From positions 2,790,001 through 2,854,000 of the forward strand of contig NZ_LKAJ02000001.1 of the NCBI RefSeq assembly GCF_001431295.2: 64,000 nucleotides of DNA. Reading direction: 5' to 3'. Source of the DNA: Candidatus Berkiella aquae (GTDB taxonomy: Bacteria > Pseudomonadota > Gammaproteobacteria > Berkiellales > Berkiellaceae). The position numbers and the translations under genes were made by a program. Every line of letters begins with the position of its first letter. Position 1 is the first letter of the stretch. The notes beneath the pieces were generated by a model. It was not told the origin of the DNA. It worked only from the letters and a program-made list of their open reading frames with translations, and ran no database searches. Below, piece by piece: positions 17,562-26,375 of the stretch.

Positions 17562-18833
17562 ATGAAATATTACGCTATCTACTCAACAGTTTCTGTTGAT
17601 AATGCGCAAAATGCACAAGTATTACGTGATGCATTTCCTATGGACAAAGAAATTGATGTCACCACGTCTTATAATGATGCCGTTAAAATTGCTAGAGACG
17701 GTCGTGAAGGCAAAAAACAACAATATCCCATTTATGAAATCACGACTAATGGCAAAAAGGGAACACATGCCGATACGTTGGATTTAGCAAATGGCGAAGT
17801 CATCAATATTTTTAAACTGACCCCTAATGACGCTAAAGATTTTCAATTAGTCAGCGCATCATTAGCTCACGTTAACAAAAAGTACAAAGCAGTTGATTTA
17901 ACTGCAAAAGTAGCTAAACCTTCAGTAAGCTCAGAAGAAGAAGTATCTCCATCAAAAGATGCTTCAAATGAAGATTCAAAAGATGCTTCAAAAGATGCTT
18001 CAAAAGATGCTTCAAAAGATGCTTCAAAAGATGCTTCAAAAGATGCTTCAAACGAAGATTCAAACGAAGATTCAAAAGCAAGCAAATCTGCTAGCGAAGA
18101 AAAATCTTCCGCTAAAGAAGAACCCGCTAAAAAAGACGAAGACAAAAAGACTGAAGAAAACAAAGCAGAAGATGCTAAAAAAGCTGACGAGAAAAAAGAC
18201 GAAGATACCCAAAAAGCAAGCAGCTCCTATGTTACTGCTGCAAGCGCTGTCGCAGGTGTTGGTATTGTCGCTACCGGTTTCTGGTTCAGCGGTTTTTACC
18301 CAAGCGCCGTTGCATTATTAGCTAAAGCGGGCTTAACCATTCCTGCTGCTGCTGTTGCTGCACAAGTAGGCGTTTCTCTTGCTGTAGGTATCGCTGTTGT
18401 CGGCGTTCTTGCTCTTGGTTACTATGGTATCAGCAAATTATTTGGTTCTTCAGAAGTTCCTGCTACTGATGAAAAAACCAAAGAAGTTGAGAATCGTACC
18501 GAAGATCAGAAATATCACGATGATTTGAAAGCTAAGCAAGATCTTACAGCTAAGCTTGCTGAACATTTCACCTCCAAGGCTGACAAACAGTTCTTAGTAG
18601 AGTTTGACAAAGTATTGGATCTTGATCACACCGCTGAAAGAAAGTTCAAGAACGGCGAATTGATGAAGAAACAACCTGCTGCGACTGACAAGCTTGTTGC
18701 GTTTGGCTTTAAAGCTAAAATGTTAGCTAAAATTGACGCTCTTACAGGCAAAGATCGTACAGCGAAAGAAGCTGAAGTTTTAGCAGAAGCGAATACTCGC
18801 GTTAAAGCTAAATCTTTACACCGCGCACTGTAA
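17562..18833 (+). CDS. KDAS-repeat membrane protein of unknown function
   Basis: I chose the ATG at 17562 because GAGG lies nine bases before it. The protein has about 423 residues. An N-terminal domain (1-125) of unknown type is followed by a highly polar Ser/Lys/Asp/Glu region (about 126-222) containing tandem KDAS and NEDS tetrapeptides. Two hydrophobic, alanine- and glycine-rich segments (about 225-290) follow, then a charged helical C-terminal domain. No signal peptide is seen. A strong terminator follows the stop. The layout suggests a membrane-inserted protein with a flexible linker on one side. I recognise no family. Confidence 0.65.
   Translation: MKYYAIYSTVSVDNAQNAQVLRDAFPMDKEIDVTTSYNDAVKIARDGREGKKQQYPIYEITTNGKKGTHADTLDLANGEVINIFKLTPNDAKDFQLVSASLAHVNKKYKAVDLTAKVAKPSVSSEEEVSPSKDASNEDSKDASKDASKDASKDASKDASKDASNEDSNEDSKASKSASEEKSSAKEEPAKKDEDKKTEENKAEDAKKADEKKDEDTQKASSSYVTAASAVAGVGIVATGFWFSGFYPSAVALLAKAGLTIPAAAVAAQVGVSLAVGIAVVGVLALGYYGISKLFGSSEVPATDEKTKEVENRTEDQKYHDDLKAKQDLTAKLAEHFTSKADKQFLVEFDKVLDLDHTAERKFKNGELMKKQPAATDKLVAFGFKAKMLAKIDALTGKDRTAKEAEVLAEANTRVKAKSLHRAL
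17950..18077 (+). repeat. In-frame 12-bp tandem repeats encoding KDAS/NEDS
   Basis: The 12-base unit TCAAAAGATGCT occurs once, then after one variant unit six times in a row; TCAAACGAAGAT variants follow. The copies are almost identical at DNA level, which suggests recent slippage. Because the unit is a multiple of three, copy changes alter linker length without shifting frame. Confidence 0.85.
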
Positions 18834-18876
18834 GAAATTCGTTTTCTAACGATATTTTTTGCAAGCCATTTAAAAA

Positions 18877-18907
18877 CCCGCTGTGCGACTGTACAGCGGG
18901 TTTTTTT
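18877..18907 (+). terminator. Rho-independent terminator
   Basis: An 8-bp stem CCCGCTGT/ACAGCGGG with an 8-base loop is followed by a run of seven T residues. It lies 44 bases after the KDAS-repeat gene stop. Confidence 0.9.
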
Positions 18908-19037
18908 ATTCTGTTTAATCGCTGCTCATTTTCCCAGCAAACTCCCCAAGAACCTTTTATTCCTGCCGAAATAGTCTATAGGTCGATTTACCCTTCGAAC
19001 CTATACGTAAACCATGGTTAGATTAATGGAGTTATCT

Positions 19038-19358
19038 ATGAGAAGAGTCATAATGAGTCTTGCGGTTGCATTGACAGCCGTGACAGGCGCCACCGCTGCG
19101 CAAGCAGGTTGTTGCGAGATTGGCAAACCGCATTATCGTTGGAATAAATGTATTCCAGACTACTATCAATGCTGTGAGCACAAAAATGGTTATTTTTATG
19201 CTCAATGTGGTAAATGCAAAATCCCAGATTATCAATATACCAGAGTGATGCGACATGCAGAATGCCCTTATGGACTTTGCCATAAGTGCTCACATTATCG
19301 TGGCTTCTATCGTGTCTACAATCATGAAGGGTTATCTTACGAAATTTATACTCGTTAA
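19038..19358 (+). CDS. Small secreted cysteine-rich protein
   Basis: I chose the ATG at 19038, preceded by GGAG at seven bases, over an upstream ATG at 19014. The 106-residue product starts with a typical Sec signal peptide (MRRVIMSLAVALTAVTGATAAQA) cleaved before GCCEIG. The mature part of about 83 residues has ten cysteines in the patterns CC, C, CC, CxxC and CxxxxCxxC, plus many Tyr and His. It is probably periplasmic or extracellular, held by disulfides or binding metal. I do not recognise the family. It is convergent with a PepSY protein gene, with a shared hairpin terminator. Confidence 0.7.
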   Translation: MRRVIMSLAVALTAVTGATAAQAGCCEIGKPHYRWNKCIPDYYQCCEHKNGYFYAQCGKCKIPDYQYTRVMRHAECPYGLCHKCSHYRGFYRVYNHEGLSYEIYTR

Positions 19359-19367
19359 TAACTCAAA

Positions 19368-19401
19368 TGAAGCACTAAGAACTTTGTTTCTCAGTGCTTC
19401 A
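19368..19401. terminator. Bidirectional hairpin terminator
   Basis: Fourteen-base arms TGAAGCACTAAGAA and TTCTCAGTGCTTCA (one mismatch) surround a six-base loop between the stops of the cysteine-rich protein gene and the PepSY gene. Confidence 0.6.
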
Positions 19402-19415
19402 TTAAGCTAGCGCTT

Positions 19416-19856
19416 TTATTTTACTGTAATTTCACCTGACTGCGCATTCACGAGTAGTTTCGTTTCCTTACCTTCTTTACTTAATGCTTTGACTTCATAT
19501 TCTTTGCCTTCCGTATCAATTTTTGAAATATTACGATATCCTGCATCTTCAACTTTTTTCGCAATTTCTAATGCAGAAAGCAAGGCTAACCCTTCTTTAG
19601 GTTTTTCAATTTCACCTGTTTTTGCATTCATTTTAACTTTTATTTCTTTACCCACCGCATTTAAAATTTTTGCTTCATAAACACCATCTTCAAACTCAAT
19701 TTTCTTCACCACATTAAAACCTTTTGTTTGTAAGCTATTGAGTGCTTTTGACATAGGCATCATATCGCTTGTAATGGCCTCCTTTGCAAAAACGCTTGAT
19801 GCACTCATGGTCATCAGTGCCCCCATGCAAACGGCTATCAAAGTAGATCTGCTCAT
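19416..19856 (-). CDS. Periplasmic PepSY-domain protein (two repeats)
   Basis: The start at 19856 is fixed by AAGGAG seven bases upstream, although the frame remains open to 19922. The 146-residue product has a signal peptide (MSRSTLIAVCMGALMTMSASSVFA) and two homologous units of about 60 residues. In each, a helix (ALNSLQTKGFNVVKKIEFE; ALEIAKKVEDAGYRNISKID) leads to strands ending in a K-MNAKTGEI or LLVNAQSGEI phrase. This matches PepSY domains, which often inhibit or modulate peptidases or sense surroundings in the envelope. No peptidase or sensor kinase gene is adjacent, so the partner is unknown. Confidence 0.8.
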   Translation of the reverse strand: MSRSTLIAVCMGALMTMSASSVFAKEAITSDMMPMSKALNSLQTKGFNVVKKIEFEDGVYEAKILNAVGKEIKVKMNAKTGEIEKPKEGLALLSALEIAKKVEDAGYRNISKIDTEGKEYEVKALSKEGKETKLLVNAQSGEITVK

Positions 19857-20045
19857 GATAAGACTCCTTAAATTAAAACAGTGTAAAAAATAGCTGCGCT
19901 TAATTTGCACGGCATCACTCAATTACATAGACCTATTTTTGCAAGATAACAATTTCTTAAAGCACAATTTAAAGTGCAACTGCCTTGATTTTAAAATCCA
20001 AGTAGCGTAGTTTTTCTTTCTTTTTTATGGTTAAAAGAGGTCTTT

Positions 20046-21974
20046 ATGATTGGCGCACCCATCACTTTTAGCAGCAAAATGTTCGAACATTTTGAGTGTA
20101 TTTACTCGCTCGCTAATAAACACTTTGGTGGCATCAAAGTCGTGTCAGGGGCAACCATTCGTGAAACCATCACACGTTTACAACAAGAATTACCATGGAT
20201 AATGAAATTTCGGGCAGAAGACATTGAACAAATGGCAACCCTTTCAGATGTCACTCAAGGGTTCAGTCAATTATCCCTAAAAGGGGCGTCCAAAAAAGAT
20301 ACTGTCAAACTAAAACAAATGGCCGCTAATATTGGACTAACCCCAACCAATTCAGGCAAAAAAGATTTTTATGAAGCATTACATAACCGATTTATGGCGT
20401 GCTTTATTTTATCTAGTCATGTCTTTAAAACATTATATGACCACCAAGAAGATTTACAAAAGACAAAAGAGCAAGAACAGATATTTCATGAAGCCATTAG
20501 ACATTTTCTTTTATTAGGGTGTATAACAGGTCTTAACATTGCTGTTTATCTCACCCACCCTGCGCATGAAAAATGTGATCCCAAAAAAATATCAACTGTG
20601 CTTAATACGATAAACAACTGGAATACGCTGCTTGAGACTTATCATTTACACATAGCAAAAGAAAATTCTTTTGAAGAAATGCGTCTCCTATTTATTCAAC
20701 ATTTTTTAGCATTTCAGGATATGACGATTCAAAAAGGAATATTCCTGCCAATGTTCTCTAAGCCATTGGATTCGATTATCGATTTTATGAATCAACCTCA
20801 GACAGAGCAATTCGTTATCCCGGCTCAAATGAGATTACCTTTTTCGACTAAAGAACTTTTATTTCATGTTAAAAGAAAAAATGATCGCGCCATCCAACTA
20901 GGAACCGCTAGCAATATCGAGGTTATGCTTCCTCTTAAAGACAGCCTTCATTGCCCATCTAAGGATTCTCTCAAATTATTGGCTGATAAGCTCCAAACTA
21001 TTTATAAGAATCAGCAAACCAAAGGTTCACAAATATTATTTTATTATGGTAGCCCATATGGCAATGTCGATCTTTTCAACGTCCACTATGATGCAACTCG
21101 TTCTAAACTCATTGTTGTCAATATCCATCCTGAGCGTTGTGGTGCACAACATGATCTTTTAAGTAATCTAGAATATCTTTTACGAAGCCGCCGCATTCCT
21201 TTGCATATTTTTGCCTGCCAAGCGGATTTTGGCTCGTTACAACAACATGCTGCGGTTTATGCCCTTCGTCTTTGCAGCTTGATTGCACAAGTGCCCGTTG
21301 CTCGCCTTGAGCGAGAAGCCATTCCCTGCCCTGCTTTTATTGATACCGTCCATAAAAGTGAACAGCGCTTGGGGATTATCGTCAACGTTAGTTGGTTTCC
21401 CATTAACATCTTAGGTGATAAAGCAATTCTTTTAAAAAGCACGTTGCCGGAACTACGTACTTTATTAGGAAAACGATTTGCAAACTATCAGACCCAATAT
21501 GATTTAACAGAGGCAACCCAGGATATGCCCGATATGCTCTCTACTTATGCGGACTATTGTCGCAAATGGCTTGGGCTCACCTATTTTTGCAATCAACCAT
21601 TTCGAGGAATAACCATAGAAAACATTGCTCAAAAATTAGCTTCAACTAGTGATGGTCAAACCATTCGGCGCGCTGCTGCAGGATATTGTTCTTTACGTGA
21701 ATTCGAGTTTGTTATAAATCATTTTAAATCAACGCAAAATGAAGCGCTACTACATAAACCGGCAAAAGAAAAAGACTACACGCCGTTACATTGGGCACTA
21801 AAAGAAAAACAAGGCAAAAGAGCCGCTTTATTACTCAATGCGACCACCTTTGCCGCTGATGAATTAAACGAAAAAAATATGTATAACATGAGTGCTTATG
21901 ATTATTTTGCAAATGCAGCGGATGATTCTACATTAAAAAATAATGCCGTGTTGCAGCGGTGTTTGAAAAGGTAA
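20046..21974 (+). CDS. Large protein with C-terminal ankyrin-like repeat, candidate effector
   Basis: This 642-residue protein is preceded by AGAGG and starts at a well-placed ATG. Most of it is a helical, unfamiliar region. An ankyrin-like unit is visible near 575-600 (YTPLHWALKEKQGKRAALLL), followed by a second partial unit (LNEKNMYNMSAYDYFAN). There is no signal peptide or membrane segment. A middle section (about 300-420) has a mixed alpha/beta pattern with VDLFNVHYD and LIVVNIHPE strands that I cannot assign. Its context among other ankyrin proteins suggests a host-directed role, by inference only. Confidence 0.7.
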   Translation: MIGAPITFSSKMFEHFECIYSLANKHFGGIKVVSGATIRETITRLQQELPWIMKFRAEDIEQMATLSDVTQGFSQLSLKGASKKDTVKLKQMAANIGLTPTNSGKKDFYEALHNRFMACFILSSHVFKTLYDHQEDLQKTKEQEQIFHEAIRHFLLLGCITGLNIAVYLTHPAHEKCDPKKISTVLNTINNWNTLLETYHLHIAKENSFEEMRLLFIQHFLAFQDMTIQKGIFLPMFSKPLDSIIDFMNQPQTEQFVIPAQMRLPFSTKELLFHVKRKNDRAIQLGTASNIEVMLPLKDSLHCPSKDSLKLLADKLQTIYKNQQTKGSQILFYYGSPYGNVDLFNVHYDATRSKLIVVNIHPERCGAQHDLLSNLEYLLRSRRIPLHIFACQADFGSLQQHAAVYALRLCSLIAQVPVARLEREAIPCPAFIDTVHKSEQRLGIIVNVSWFPINILGDKAILLKSTLPELRTLLGKRFANYQTQYDLTEATQDMPDMLSTYADYCRKWLGLTYFCNQPFRGITIENIAQKLASTSDGQTIRRAAAGYCSLREFEFVINHFKSTQNEALLHKPAKEKDYTPLHWALKEKQGKRAALLLNATTFAADELNEKNMYNMSAYDYFANAADDSTLKNNAVLQRCLKR

Positions 21975-21986
21975 ACGCTCTATAAT

Positions 21987-22009
21987 GCCCCTTTTTATAC
22001 AAAGGGGGC
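21987..22009 (+). terminator. Hairpin terminator candidate
   Basis: GCCCCTTT and AAAGGGGGC flank a six-base loop, 12 bases after the stop of the 642-residue ankyrin-like gene. No T-run follows, so its strength is uncertain. Confidence 0.45.
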
Positions 22010-22085
22010 GTACAGTAGGATACAAACCAGTAGAATAGATAACATCCTTTAAATAAAATGAATGATAGTTTATGAATTAAGAAAA

Positions 22086-22168
22086 GATACCCCTCTTTGA
22101 TTAAAAGGGGCAGCTCGCTTTTAAAGCGAGCGGGAGATTTTTATCTTCATAAATATAAATGAGGAAGC
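22086..22168. repeat. 83-bp palindromic repeat, copy A
   Basis: This copy contains two hairpins: CCCC/GGGG around TTTGATTAAAA-type sequence, and GCTCGCTTT-T-AAAGCGAGC. It ends in a TTTTTATCTTCATAAA tail. It is nearly identical to copy B five bases further on. Confidence 0.85.
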
Positions 22169-22173
22169 AGAAA

Positions 22174-22256
22174 GATAGCCCCCTTTGATTAAAAGGGGGC
22201 AGCTCGCTTTTAAAGCGAGCGGGGGATTTTTTATCTTCATAAACAAATGAGGAAGC
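22174..22256. repeat. 83-bp palindromic repeat, copy B
   Basis: This is the tandem partner of copy A with the same two hairpins (CCCCC...GGGGG and GCTCGCTTT-T-AAAGCGAGC) and the same tail. The pair sits between the 3' ends of two convergent genes, a usual site for REP-like elements. Confidence 0.85.
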
Positions 22257-22261
22257 GTTTT

Positions 22262-22816
22262 TTATTTGATGATTTTAGCCATGAACAGTCCGGCCAAATA
22301 CCACGCAATTACAACATCAGCAATATTCACCAAAGTCGCCGTGGTTGGAAACGCCCACCAATTCCAATTGGAGAGTTGAACTAAAACAGCTCCTGCGGTC
22401 ACAGCAAAGGTGACAAACCAAGCGCGCCCAATAAGCGAGGTAGCTTTACAGTAACCCAGCAAAATAGCAGCAATGAAGGCAACGCCTAGGCCGATCAAAA
22501 ACTGAACGGCTAAAGCTAATTTCATATCCCATTTTACGCCTTCTGGTTTTACCACCATGTAAGCAAAGGGGCCTTGTTGCGCTTTGGCAATCCACTCTTT
22601 TTCTTTTTCCGGATCTTTAGCCGTTTTAGGATCGCAATAAGGGATCATATATAACCCATGGCCATCGCTTTGCGTTTTCAATGCTTCTGCAACTACCTTG
22701 CCTTCTTCTTTAAAGGTTTTGATATCCCAATTGTGCCAAGGAAAAACCATCCAAGAAAGACCTGACCAAATAAAAACAACGGTCGCCCCTACCAAAGCGG
22801 CAATCACTTTTCTCAT
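22262..22816 (-). CDS. Membrane protein of unknown function, coupled to beta-lactamase-family gene
   Basis: The 184-residue product has an N-terminal hydrophobic segment (about 4-24), a polar loop of about 75 residues with a Cys and several Trp, and three further membrane segments (about 100-122, 130-150 and 155-180). Its ATG overlaps the stop of the upstream serine-hydrolase gene by four bases (ATGA), so translation is probably coupled. I do not recognise the family. The large N-terminal loop is probably periplasmic, where it could meet the exported hydrolase. Confidence 0.65.
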   Translation of the reverse strand: MRKVIAALVGATVVFIWSGLSWMVFPWHNWDIKTFKEEGKVVAEALKTQSDGHGLYMIPYCDPKTAKDPEKEKEWIAKAQQGPFAYMVVKPEGVKWDMKLALAVQFLIGLGVAFIAAILLGYCKATSLIGRAWFVTFAVTAGAVLVQLSNWNWWAFPTTATLVNIADVVIAWYLAGLFMAKIIK

Positions 22817-23973
22817 GATGAAGCTCCTTTTGCACGTGCATTTAAGTAAAGATCGAAAAAGTTTAAAGCTATGGTTGAAGCATGTTTCTTTTCAGCATTG
22901 GTTAAAATAATAATGCCCACATCATCTTCAACATAGCCCATAAAATTACGAAACCCTTTTAAATGACCTTGGTGGTAAATCACTTTTTTGTTGCCATAAT
23001 TCATTGAATGCCAACCTAAGCCATAATTGGTGTTGGTGACTTTGCCTTTTTTAGCTTGCCAAACAATCACCGCTTTGGGATTTTTAACAAAAGGTTGGGT
23101 TAATTGCGCTAAGGTTGATTTTGAGACAATGGTTGAGGGTTTGCCTAAATACAATTGTAAAAAAGGAGCCAGATCTTGCACCGAGGCATTAATACCACCT
23201 GCTGCAGGAAATGCATAATAACTAGTGGAATACTTTTGTGCGGGCATGTATTTGCCACGACCATTGGGAATATGAGGATAGGCTTTGTCCGAGGCAATCA
23301 GCATTGACTCATACCCTAAGCTTGCATGTTGCATGCCAAGCGGTGTAAATAATTCTTTGTGAATAACGGTATCTAGCCGTTTTCCACAAGCGCTATTCAC
23401 CACATCTTCAACCACGCCATACATCGCATTATGGTAAACGAAATTTTTGCCAGGTTGTGCAACCGCTGGCGTCTTTTGCAATTTTTCCACAATATTTTGG
23501 CGAGGTGCAAACGCTTCGATGCGTTCATTAAAGCCATTATTAGGCACCCCTGTGCTATGGCTCATTAAATGACATATTTTAACGGGTTGTTTGGCATTGC
23601 TGACTTTAAAATGTGGAACATATTGATTCACAGGATCTTGCAGTGATAATTTTCCTTGCTCTTGCAAAATAGCTAATAAAGTCGCATGAACCGGTTTCGA
23701 TAATGAGCCAATTTGAAATAAGGTCGTCGGCGTTACTTTATCGGCTTGCCCTACCTTTTTCACGCCAAATCCTTTCATATAGTAAATCTTGTCTTTAGAG
23801 ACAATTGCCACTGCGACACCTGGGATGTTATTGGCTTTCATCGTTTGTGCAATATTTTTTTCAAGTGTGGGCAGGATATCAGAAACGGTTTTATCAGCCG
23901 ATTGGGTTGCTGATGCAAGAAAGGAGCAAAGTAATGTTCCAAATACAAAAAGTTTACTGGTTAACTTAACCAC
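22813..23973 (-). CDS. Serine beta-lactamase/DD-peptidase-family hydrolase (class C-like)
   Basis: This 386-residue protein has a signal peptide (MVKLTSKLFVFGTLLCSFLASA) and the class C/DD-peptidase motifs: SLSK in FQIGSLSKPV near residue 93, YHN in FVYHNAMYG near 180, and HQGH in place of KTG near 342. These fit the broad Pfam beta-lactamase family, whose members include esterases, DD-peptidases and true beta-lactamases. The HQG or HxG third motif is common in non-lactamase members, so resistance should not be assumed. It is the first gene of a two-gene operon with a membrane protein. Confidence 0.88.
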   Translation of the reverse strand: MVKLTSKLFVFGTLLCSFLASATQSADKTVSDILPTLEKNIAQTMKANNIPGVAVAIVSKDKIYYMKGFGVKKVGQADKVTPTTLFQIGSLSKPVHATLLAILQEQGKLSLQDPVNQYVPHFKVSNAKQPVKICHLMSHSTGVPNNGFNERIEAFAPRQNIVEKLQKTPAVAQPGKNFVYHNAMYGVVEDVVNSACGKRLDTVIHKELFTPLGMQHASLGYESMLIASDKAYPHIPNGRGKYMPAQKYSTSYYAFPAAGGINASVQDLAPFLQLYLGKPSTIVSKSTLAQLTQPFVKNPKAVIVWQAKKGKVTNTNYGLGWHSMNYGNKKVIYHQGHLKGFRNFMGYVEDDVGIIILTNAEKKHASTIALNFFDLYLNARAKGASS

Positions 23974-24059
23974 ATGAGTCCCTATTTATTCTATTATTAT
24001 TCAAAGCTTCCTAGCCTTATTGTTGAAGATAAGCCAAAAAAACTAGGAAGGAAAGAGCA

Positions 24060-24695
24060 TTATTCTGTATCTTGTTTTTCATCTGCTTCGAGATCATCTT
24101 CAGACTTTCTTGTGCCACCTCGATAAGGTGAACCTGGCGGTCTTGGACTTAAACGAGGGCCTCGTTTAACCTCTTCACCAAAGCCACTTGAAAATCGTAA
24201 ATTTTCCCACGTTTTTGGCGTTTGCCATGGATGTGCTTTTGGATTAGGGATAGTTTTTTCAATGATCGCTTTTAAGTGGGCAACTTGAACTATCAAGACA
24301 TTGCAATGGGCGTAGGTAATGACATGATGTGCCGTTGAACCTAGACCATGTAAATACCCGCCAACCCCATGGCTACCAACAACAATCAAGTCACACTGCT
24401 GTTCTTTCGCAACACGAAGAATTTCCGCTTGGCCTTCACCTACCGTCAATATTTGCTGTGCTTCATCAATCTGCAAATGGCTACATAAATTACGTAAGCT
24501 TTTTTCTGCCAATCTTTGTTTTTGGTGAATGGCACTTTCTCTTTGCGAGAAATCCATTTTTTCTGTGGGTGGTGGTTCAACGACATGGTGCATAAGCTGC
24601 GTTGCCTGGCATAGCTTGGCAAGCGCCAAAGCTTGTTCTGCGATGTAAAAGCTTTGCGGACCTAAATCGGTCGCATAGATAATTTTTTTATACAT
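24060..24695 (-). CDS. Universal stress protein (UspA family) with C-terminal extension
   Basis: I chose the ATG giving MYKKIIYATDLG; an upstream TTG would add four residues. The 211-residue product has one Usp domain (1-140), with the early Asp in ATDLG and the ATP-binding motif GSHGVGGYLHGLGSTAHHV near 108-126. The last 70 residues are a polar, low-complexity tail rich in Pro, Arg, Glu and Asp that is not part of the family. Usp proteins bind ATP and help survival under stress. What the tail does is unknown. Confidence 0.88.
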   Translation of the reverse strand: MYKKIIYATDLGPQSFYIAEQALALAKLCQATQLMHHVVEPPPTEKMDFSQRESAIHQKQRLAEKSLRNLCSHLQIDEAQQILTVGEGQAEILRVAKEQQCDLIVVGSHGVGGYLHGLGSTAHHVITYAHCNVLIVQVAHLKAIIEKTIPNPKAHPWQTPKTWENLRFSSGFGEEVKRGPRLSPRPPGSPYRGGTRKSEDDLEADEKQDTE

Positions 24696-24780
24696 ATAAC
24701 TAACCAAATTTAACGATCCGACTTGAATACTCGAGAATATATGTTAGTATTCTGCCAATGTTAAAAAGGTGCTTTTAGCT

Positions 24781-25365
24781 ATGGCAAAACAAAAACAACC
24801 CAGAACGCGCTTACAGCAAAACACAGGCTGGGCGGCAACTTATTGGCGATGGATAAAATCCTTTTTTACCAATCAGTGGGAAATTTACCAACCCCAGGTC
24901 GCAACCTTTACGAATTACACTTCAGCGGCGGGTTCGGCAACTTCAACCTTTATGTTAACCATTGAAGTCATGCCGATTGCAATGGCCGTTATCACGGTTA
25001 TTGCTGCTGCACCCGTGCTCAATTTTTTAGTGCCCGAGCTTCTCTTTAGCCCATTCTTTTATGTACCCGCTATTATAGGGATTTCTATTATGGCTGGATA
25101 TATGAAGTATCAAGAATTAATGGAACGTGCAAAGCTTGATCGACAAATTCATCAAAATCAACTTATCAATGAGAAATTAGAACAAGCGGTTGCTTCTTTA
25201 GAAAAGGAGTTGGCTTTAACTCAGCGCGTTTTGCACAAGCATGTTAAGCCAAGAGATAAATCCAGAACGCTTTCAACTCAAGATCAAAAACGATCTGCCA
25301 ATAAATTGAAAACCGTTCCGCAAAAAGAAACACGCCCGCGTCCCAAAAGACGCAAGCGTTATTAG
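24781..25365 (+). CDS. Membrane protein of unknown function with basic ends
   Basis: I prefer the ATG at 24781 over a GTG 12 bases earlier, because AAGG lies at a better distance. The 194-residue product has a basic N-terminus, two strongly hydrophobic segments (about 55-80 and 87-107), a coiled-coil helix (about 110-155) and a very basic C-terminus (PRPKRRKRY). Function unknown; the charged ends and coil suggest a membrane-attached partner-binding protein. Confidence 0.6.
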   Translation: MAKQKQPRTRLQQNTGWAATYWRWIKSFFTNQWEIYQPQVATFTNYTSAAGSATSTFMLTIEVMPIAMAVITVIAAAPVLNFLVPELLFSPFFYVPAIIGISIMAGYMKYQELMERAKLDRQIHQNQLINEKLEQAVASLEKELALTQRVLHKHVKPRDKSRTLSTQDQKRSANKLKTVPQKETRPRPKRRKRY

Positions 25366-25369
25366 TAAT

Positions 25370-26248
25370 TTACTGATGAAAACCCAGTCCTCTCATTTTG
25401 GTTAAAAGAACATCAAACTCAATTTCTTGCTTGATAGCAATTGCCGCATCTATACGTGATTGCGCCACTTCTTCTTCAGCGCGAACCTGTTGTTCCTTAT
25501 TTTCACGATAGTAAGTCACCGCTCCTTTAGTTTGTTCTAGCAATATCTCTGGTAAAAGATTAATTTGTTCATCCTCTAAGGCATCAAATGCTTGTATCGC
25601 TGCGGTTAAAAACAAGGAAGGCACTTTTTTTAGCAGCTTCATCATTTGCTGAAGCTGCTCAACTTGCAGAGGGTCATGCTCAAGCAGCAATGAAGTCTCT
25701 ATGTGGTCATAGGCTTTCTTCGCTTCTTCATCACACAACTCAATGTTAACATCCGCAGCAATGAGTAGTTGAATCGCTTCAAGGTGCTTCCCTTTGGCGG
25801 CTTCATGCAATGGTGTGCTTTTTTGCAAATCTTTAACATCAACATCAATTTCTAAAGTTAAATAATGTTTTAAAAAAGGAAGAAGGTTAGCACCTGCAGC
25901 TTGATGTAATGGGGTTTTGCCTTCCCTGTTGCCCAAAGTACAAAGCGCTGGGTTATGTGAAGTTAAACAAACGGCCACTGCCAGATGTCCATGTTGTTGT
26001 GCCAAATGAAGCGCGCTATTGCCTTCTCTGGTTTTAAAATGGCTTTTAGCACCTTTGGTTAGAATGGCATTAACAACGCTTACCCATGGCTTTTGGCAAG
26101 CAAGGTGTAAGGGCATTTTCCCTTCTGACGTAATGAAATTAAGATTATCTAATGCTTGAATCGCAGTAAGCGCTTGTTCTTCGCTATCGCTATTTAATGC
26201 ATCAATTAACATTCTTTGAGGAGCTGATAAAGTCATAGGAATACTCAC
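25370..26248 (-). CDS. Ankyrin-repeat protein
   Basis: At least four ankyrin repeats occupy about 35-185 of this 292-residue protein: KMPLHLACQKPWVSVVNAIL, NSALHLAQQHGHLAVAVCL, KTPLHQAAGANLLPFLKHYL and STPLHEAAKGKHLEAIQLLI. A helical, acidic C-terminal part (about 190-292) follows. There is no signal peptide. The gene is convergent with the basic membrane protein gene, whose stop is only four bases away. It is downstream of the 802-residue kinase-like ankyrin gene on the same strand, separated by a perfect 40-bp palindrome. A host-directed role is inferred from the family and context. Confidence 0.88.
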   Translation of the reverse strand: MSIPMTLSAPQRMLIDALNSDSEEQALTAIQALDNLNFITSEGKMPLHLACQKPWVSVVNAILTKGAKSHFKTREGNSALHLAQQHGHLAVAVCLTSHNPALCTLGNREGKTPLHQAAGANLLPFLKHYLTLEIDVDVKDLQKSTPLHEAAKGKHLEAIQLLIAADVNIELCDEEAKKAYDHIETSLLLEHDPLQVEQLQQMMKLLKKVPSLFLTAAIQAFDALEDEQINLLPEILLEQTKGAVTYYRENKEQQVRAEEEVAQSRIDAAIAIKQEIEFDVLLTKMRGLGFHQ

Positions 26249-26305
26249 GATTAGTTACAAAGATGACAAATTGTACTTTGCCATTCGTCGCGAGTAAAGT
26301 ACCGC

Positions 26306-26345
26306 CCAGTTTATTATTTAGTTGATTAACTAAATAATAAACTGG
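26306..26345. repeat. Perfect 18-bp inverted repeat
   Basis: The arms CCAGTTTATTATTTAGTT and AACTAAATAATAAACTGG are perfect complements with a four-base loop GATT. It lies between two minus-strand ankyrin genes. It has no T-run, is AT-rich, and could be a transcript hairpin or a large operator. Confidence 0.9.
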
Positions 26346-26375
26346 TGAATAGGATGTATTATAAAGGAAAAATGT

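Noticed and set aside
17867-18163. Ser/Phe/Glu repeat frame opposite the KDAS repeats
   Set aside because: It is the complement of the 12-bp coding repeat and has no start signal.
22086-22256. Possible CRISPR array
   Set aside because: Only two direct copies, separated by five bases with no spacers, no cas gene nearby.
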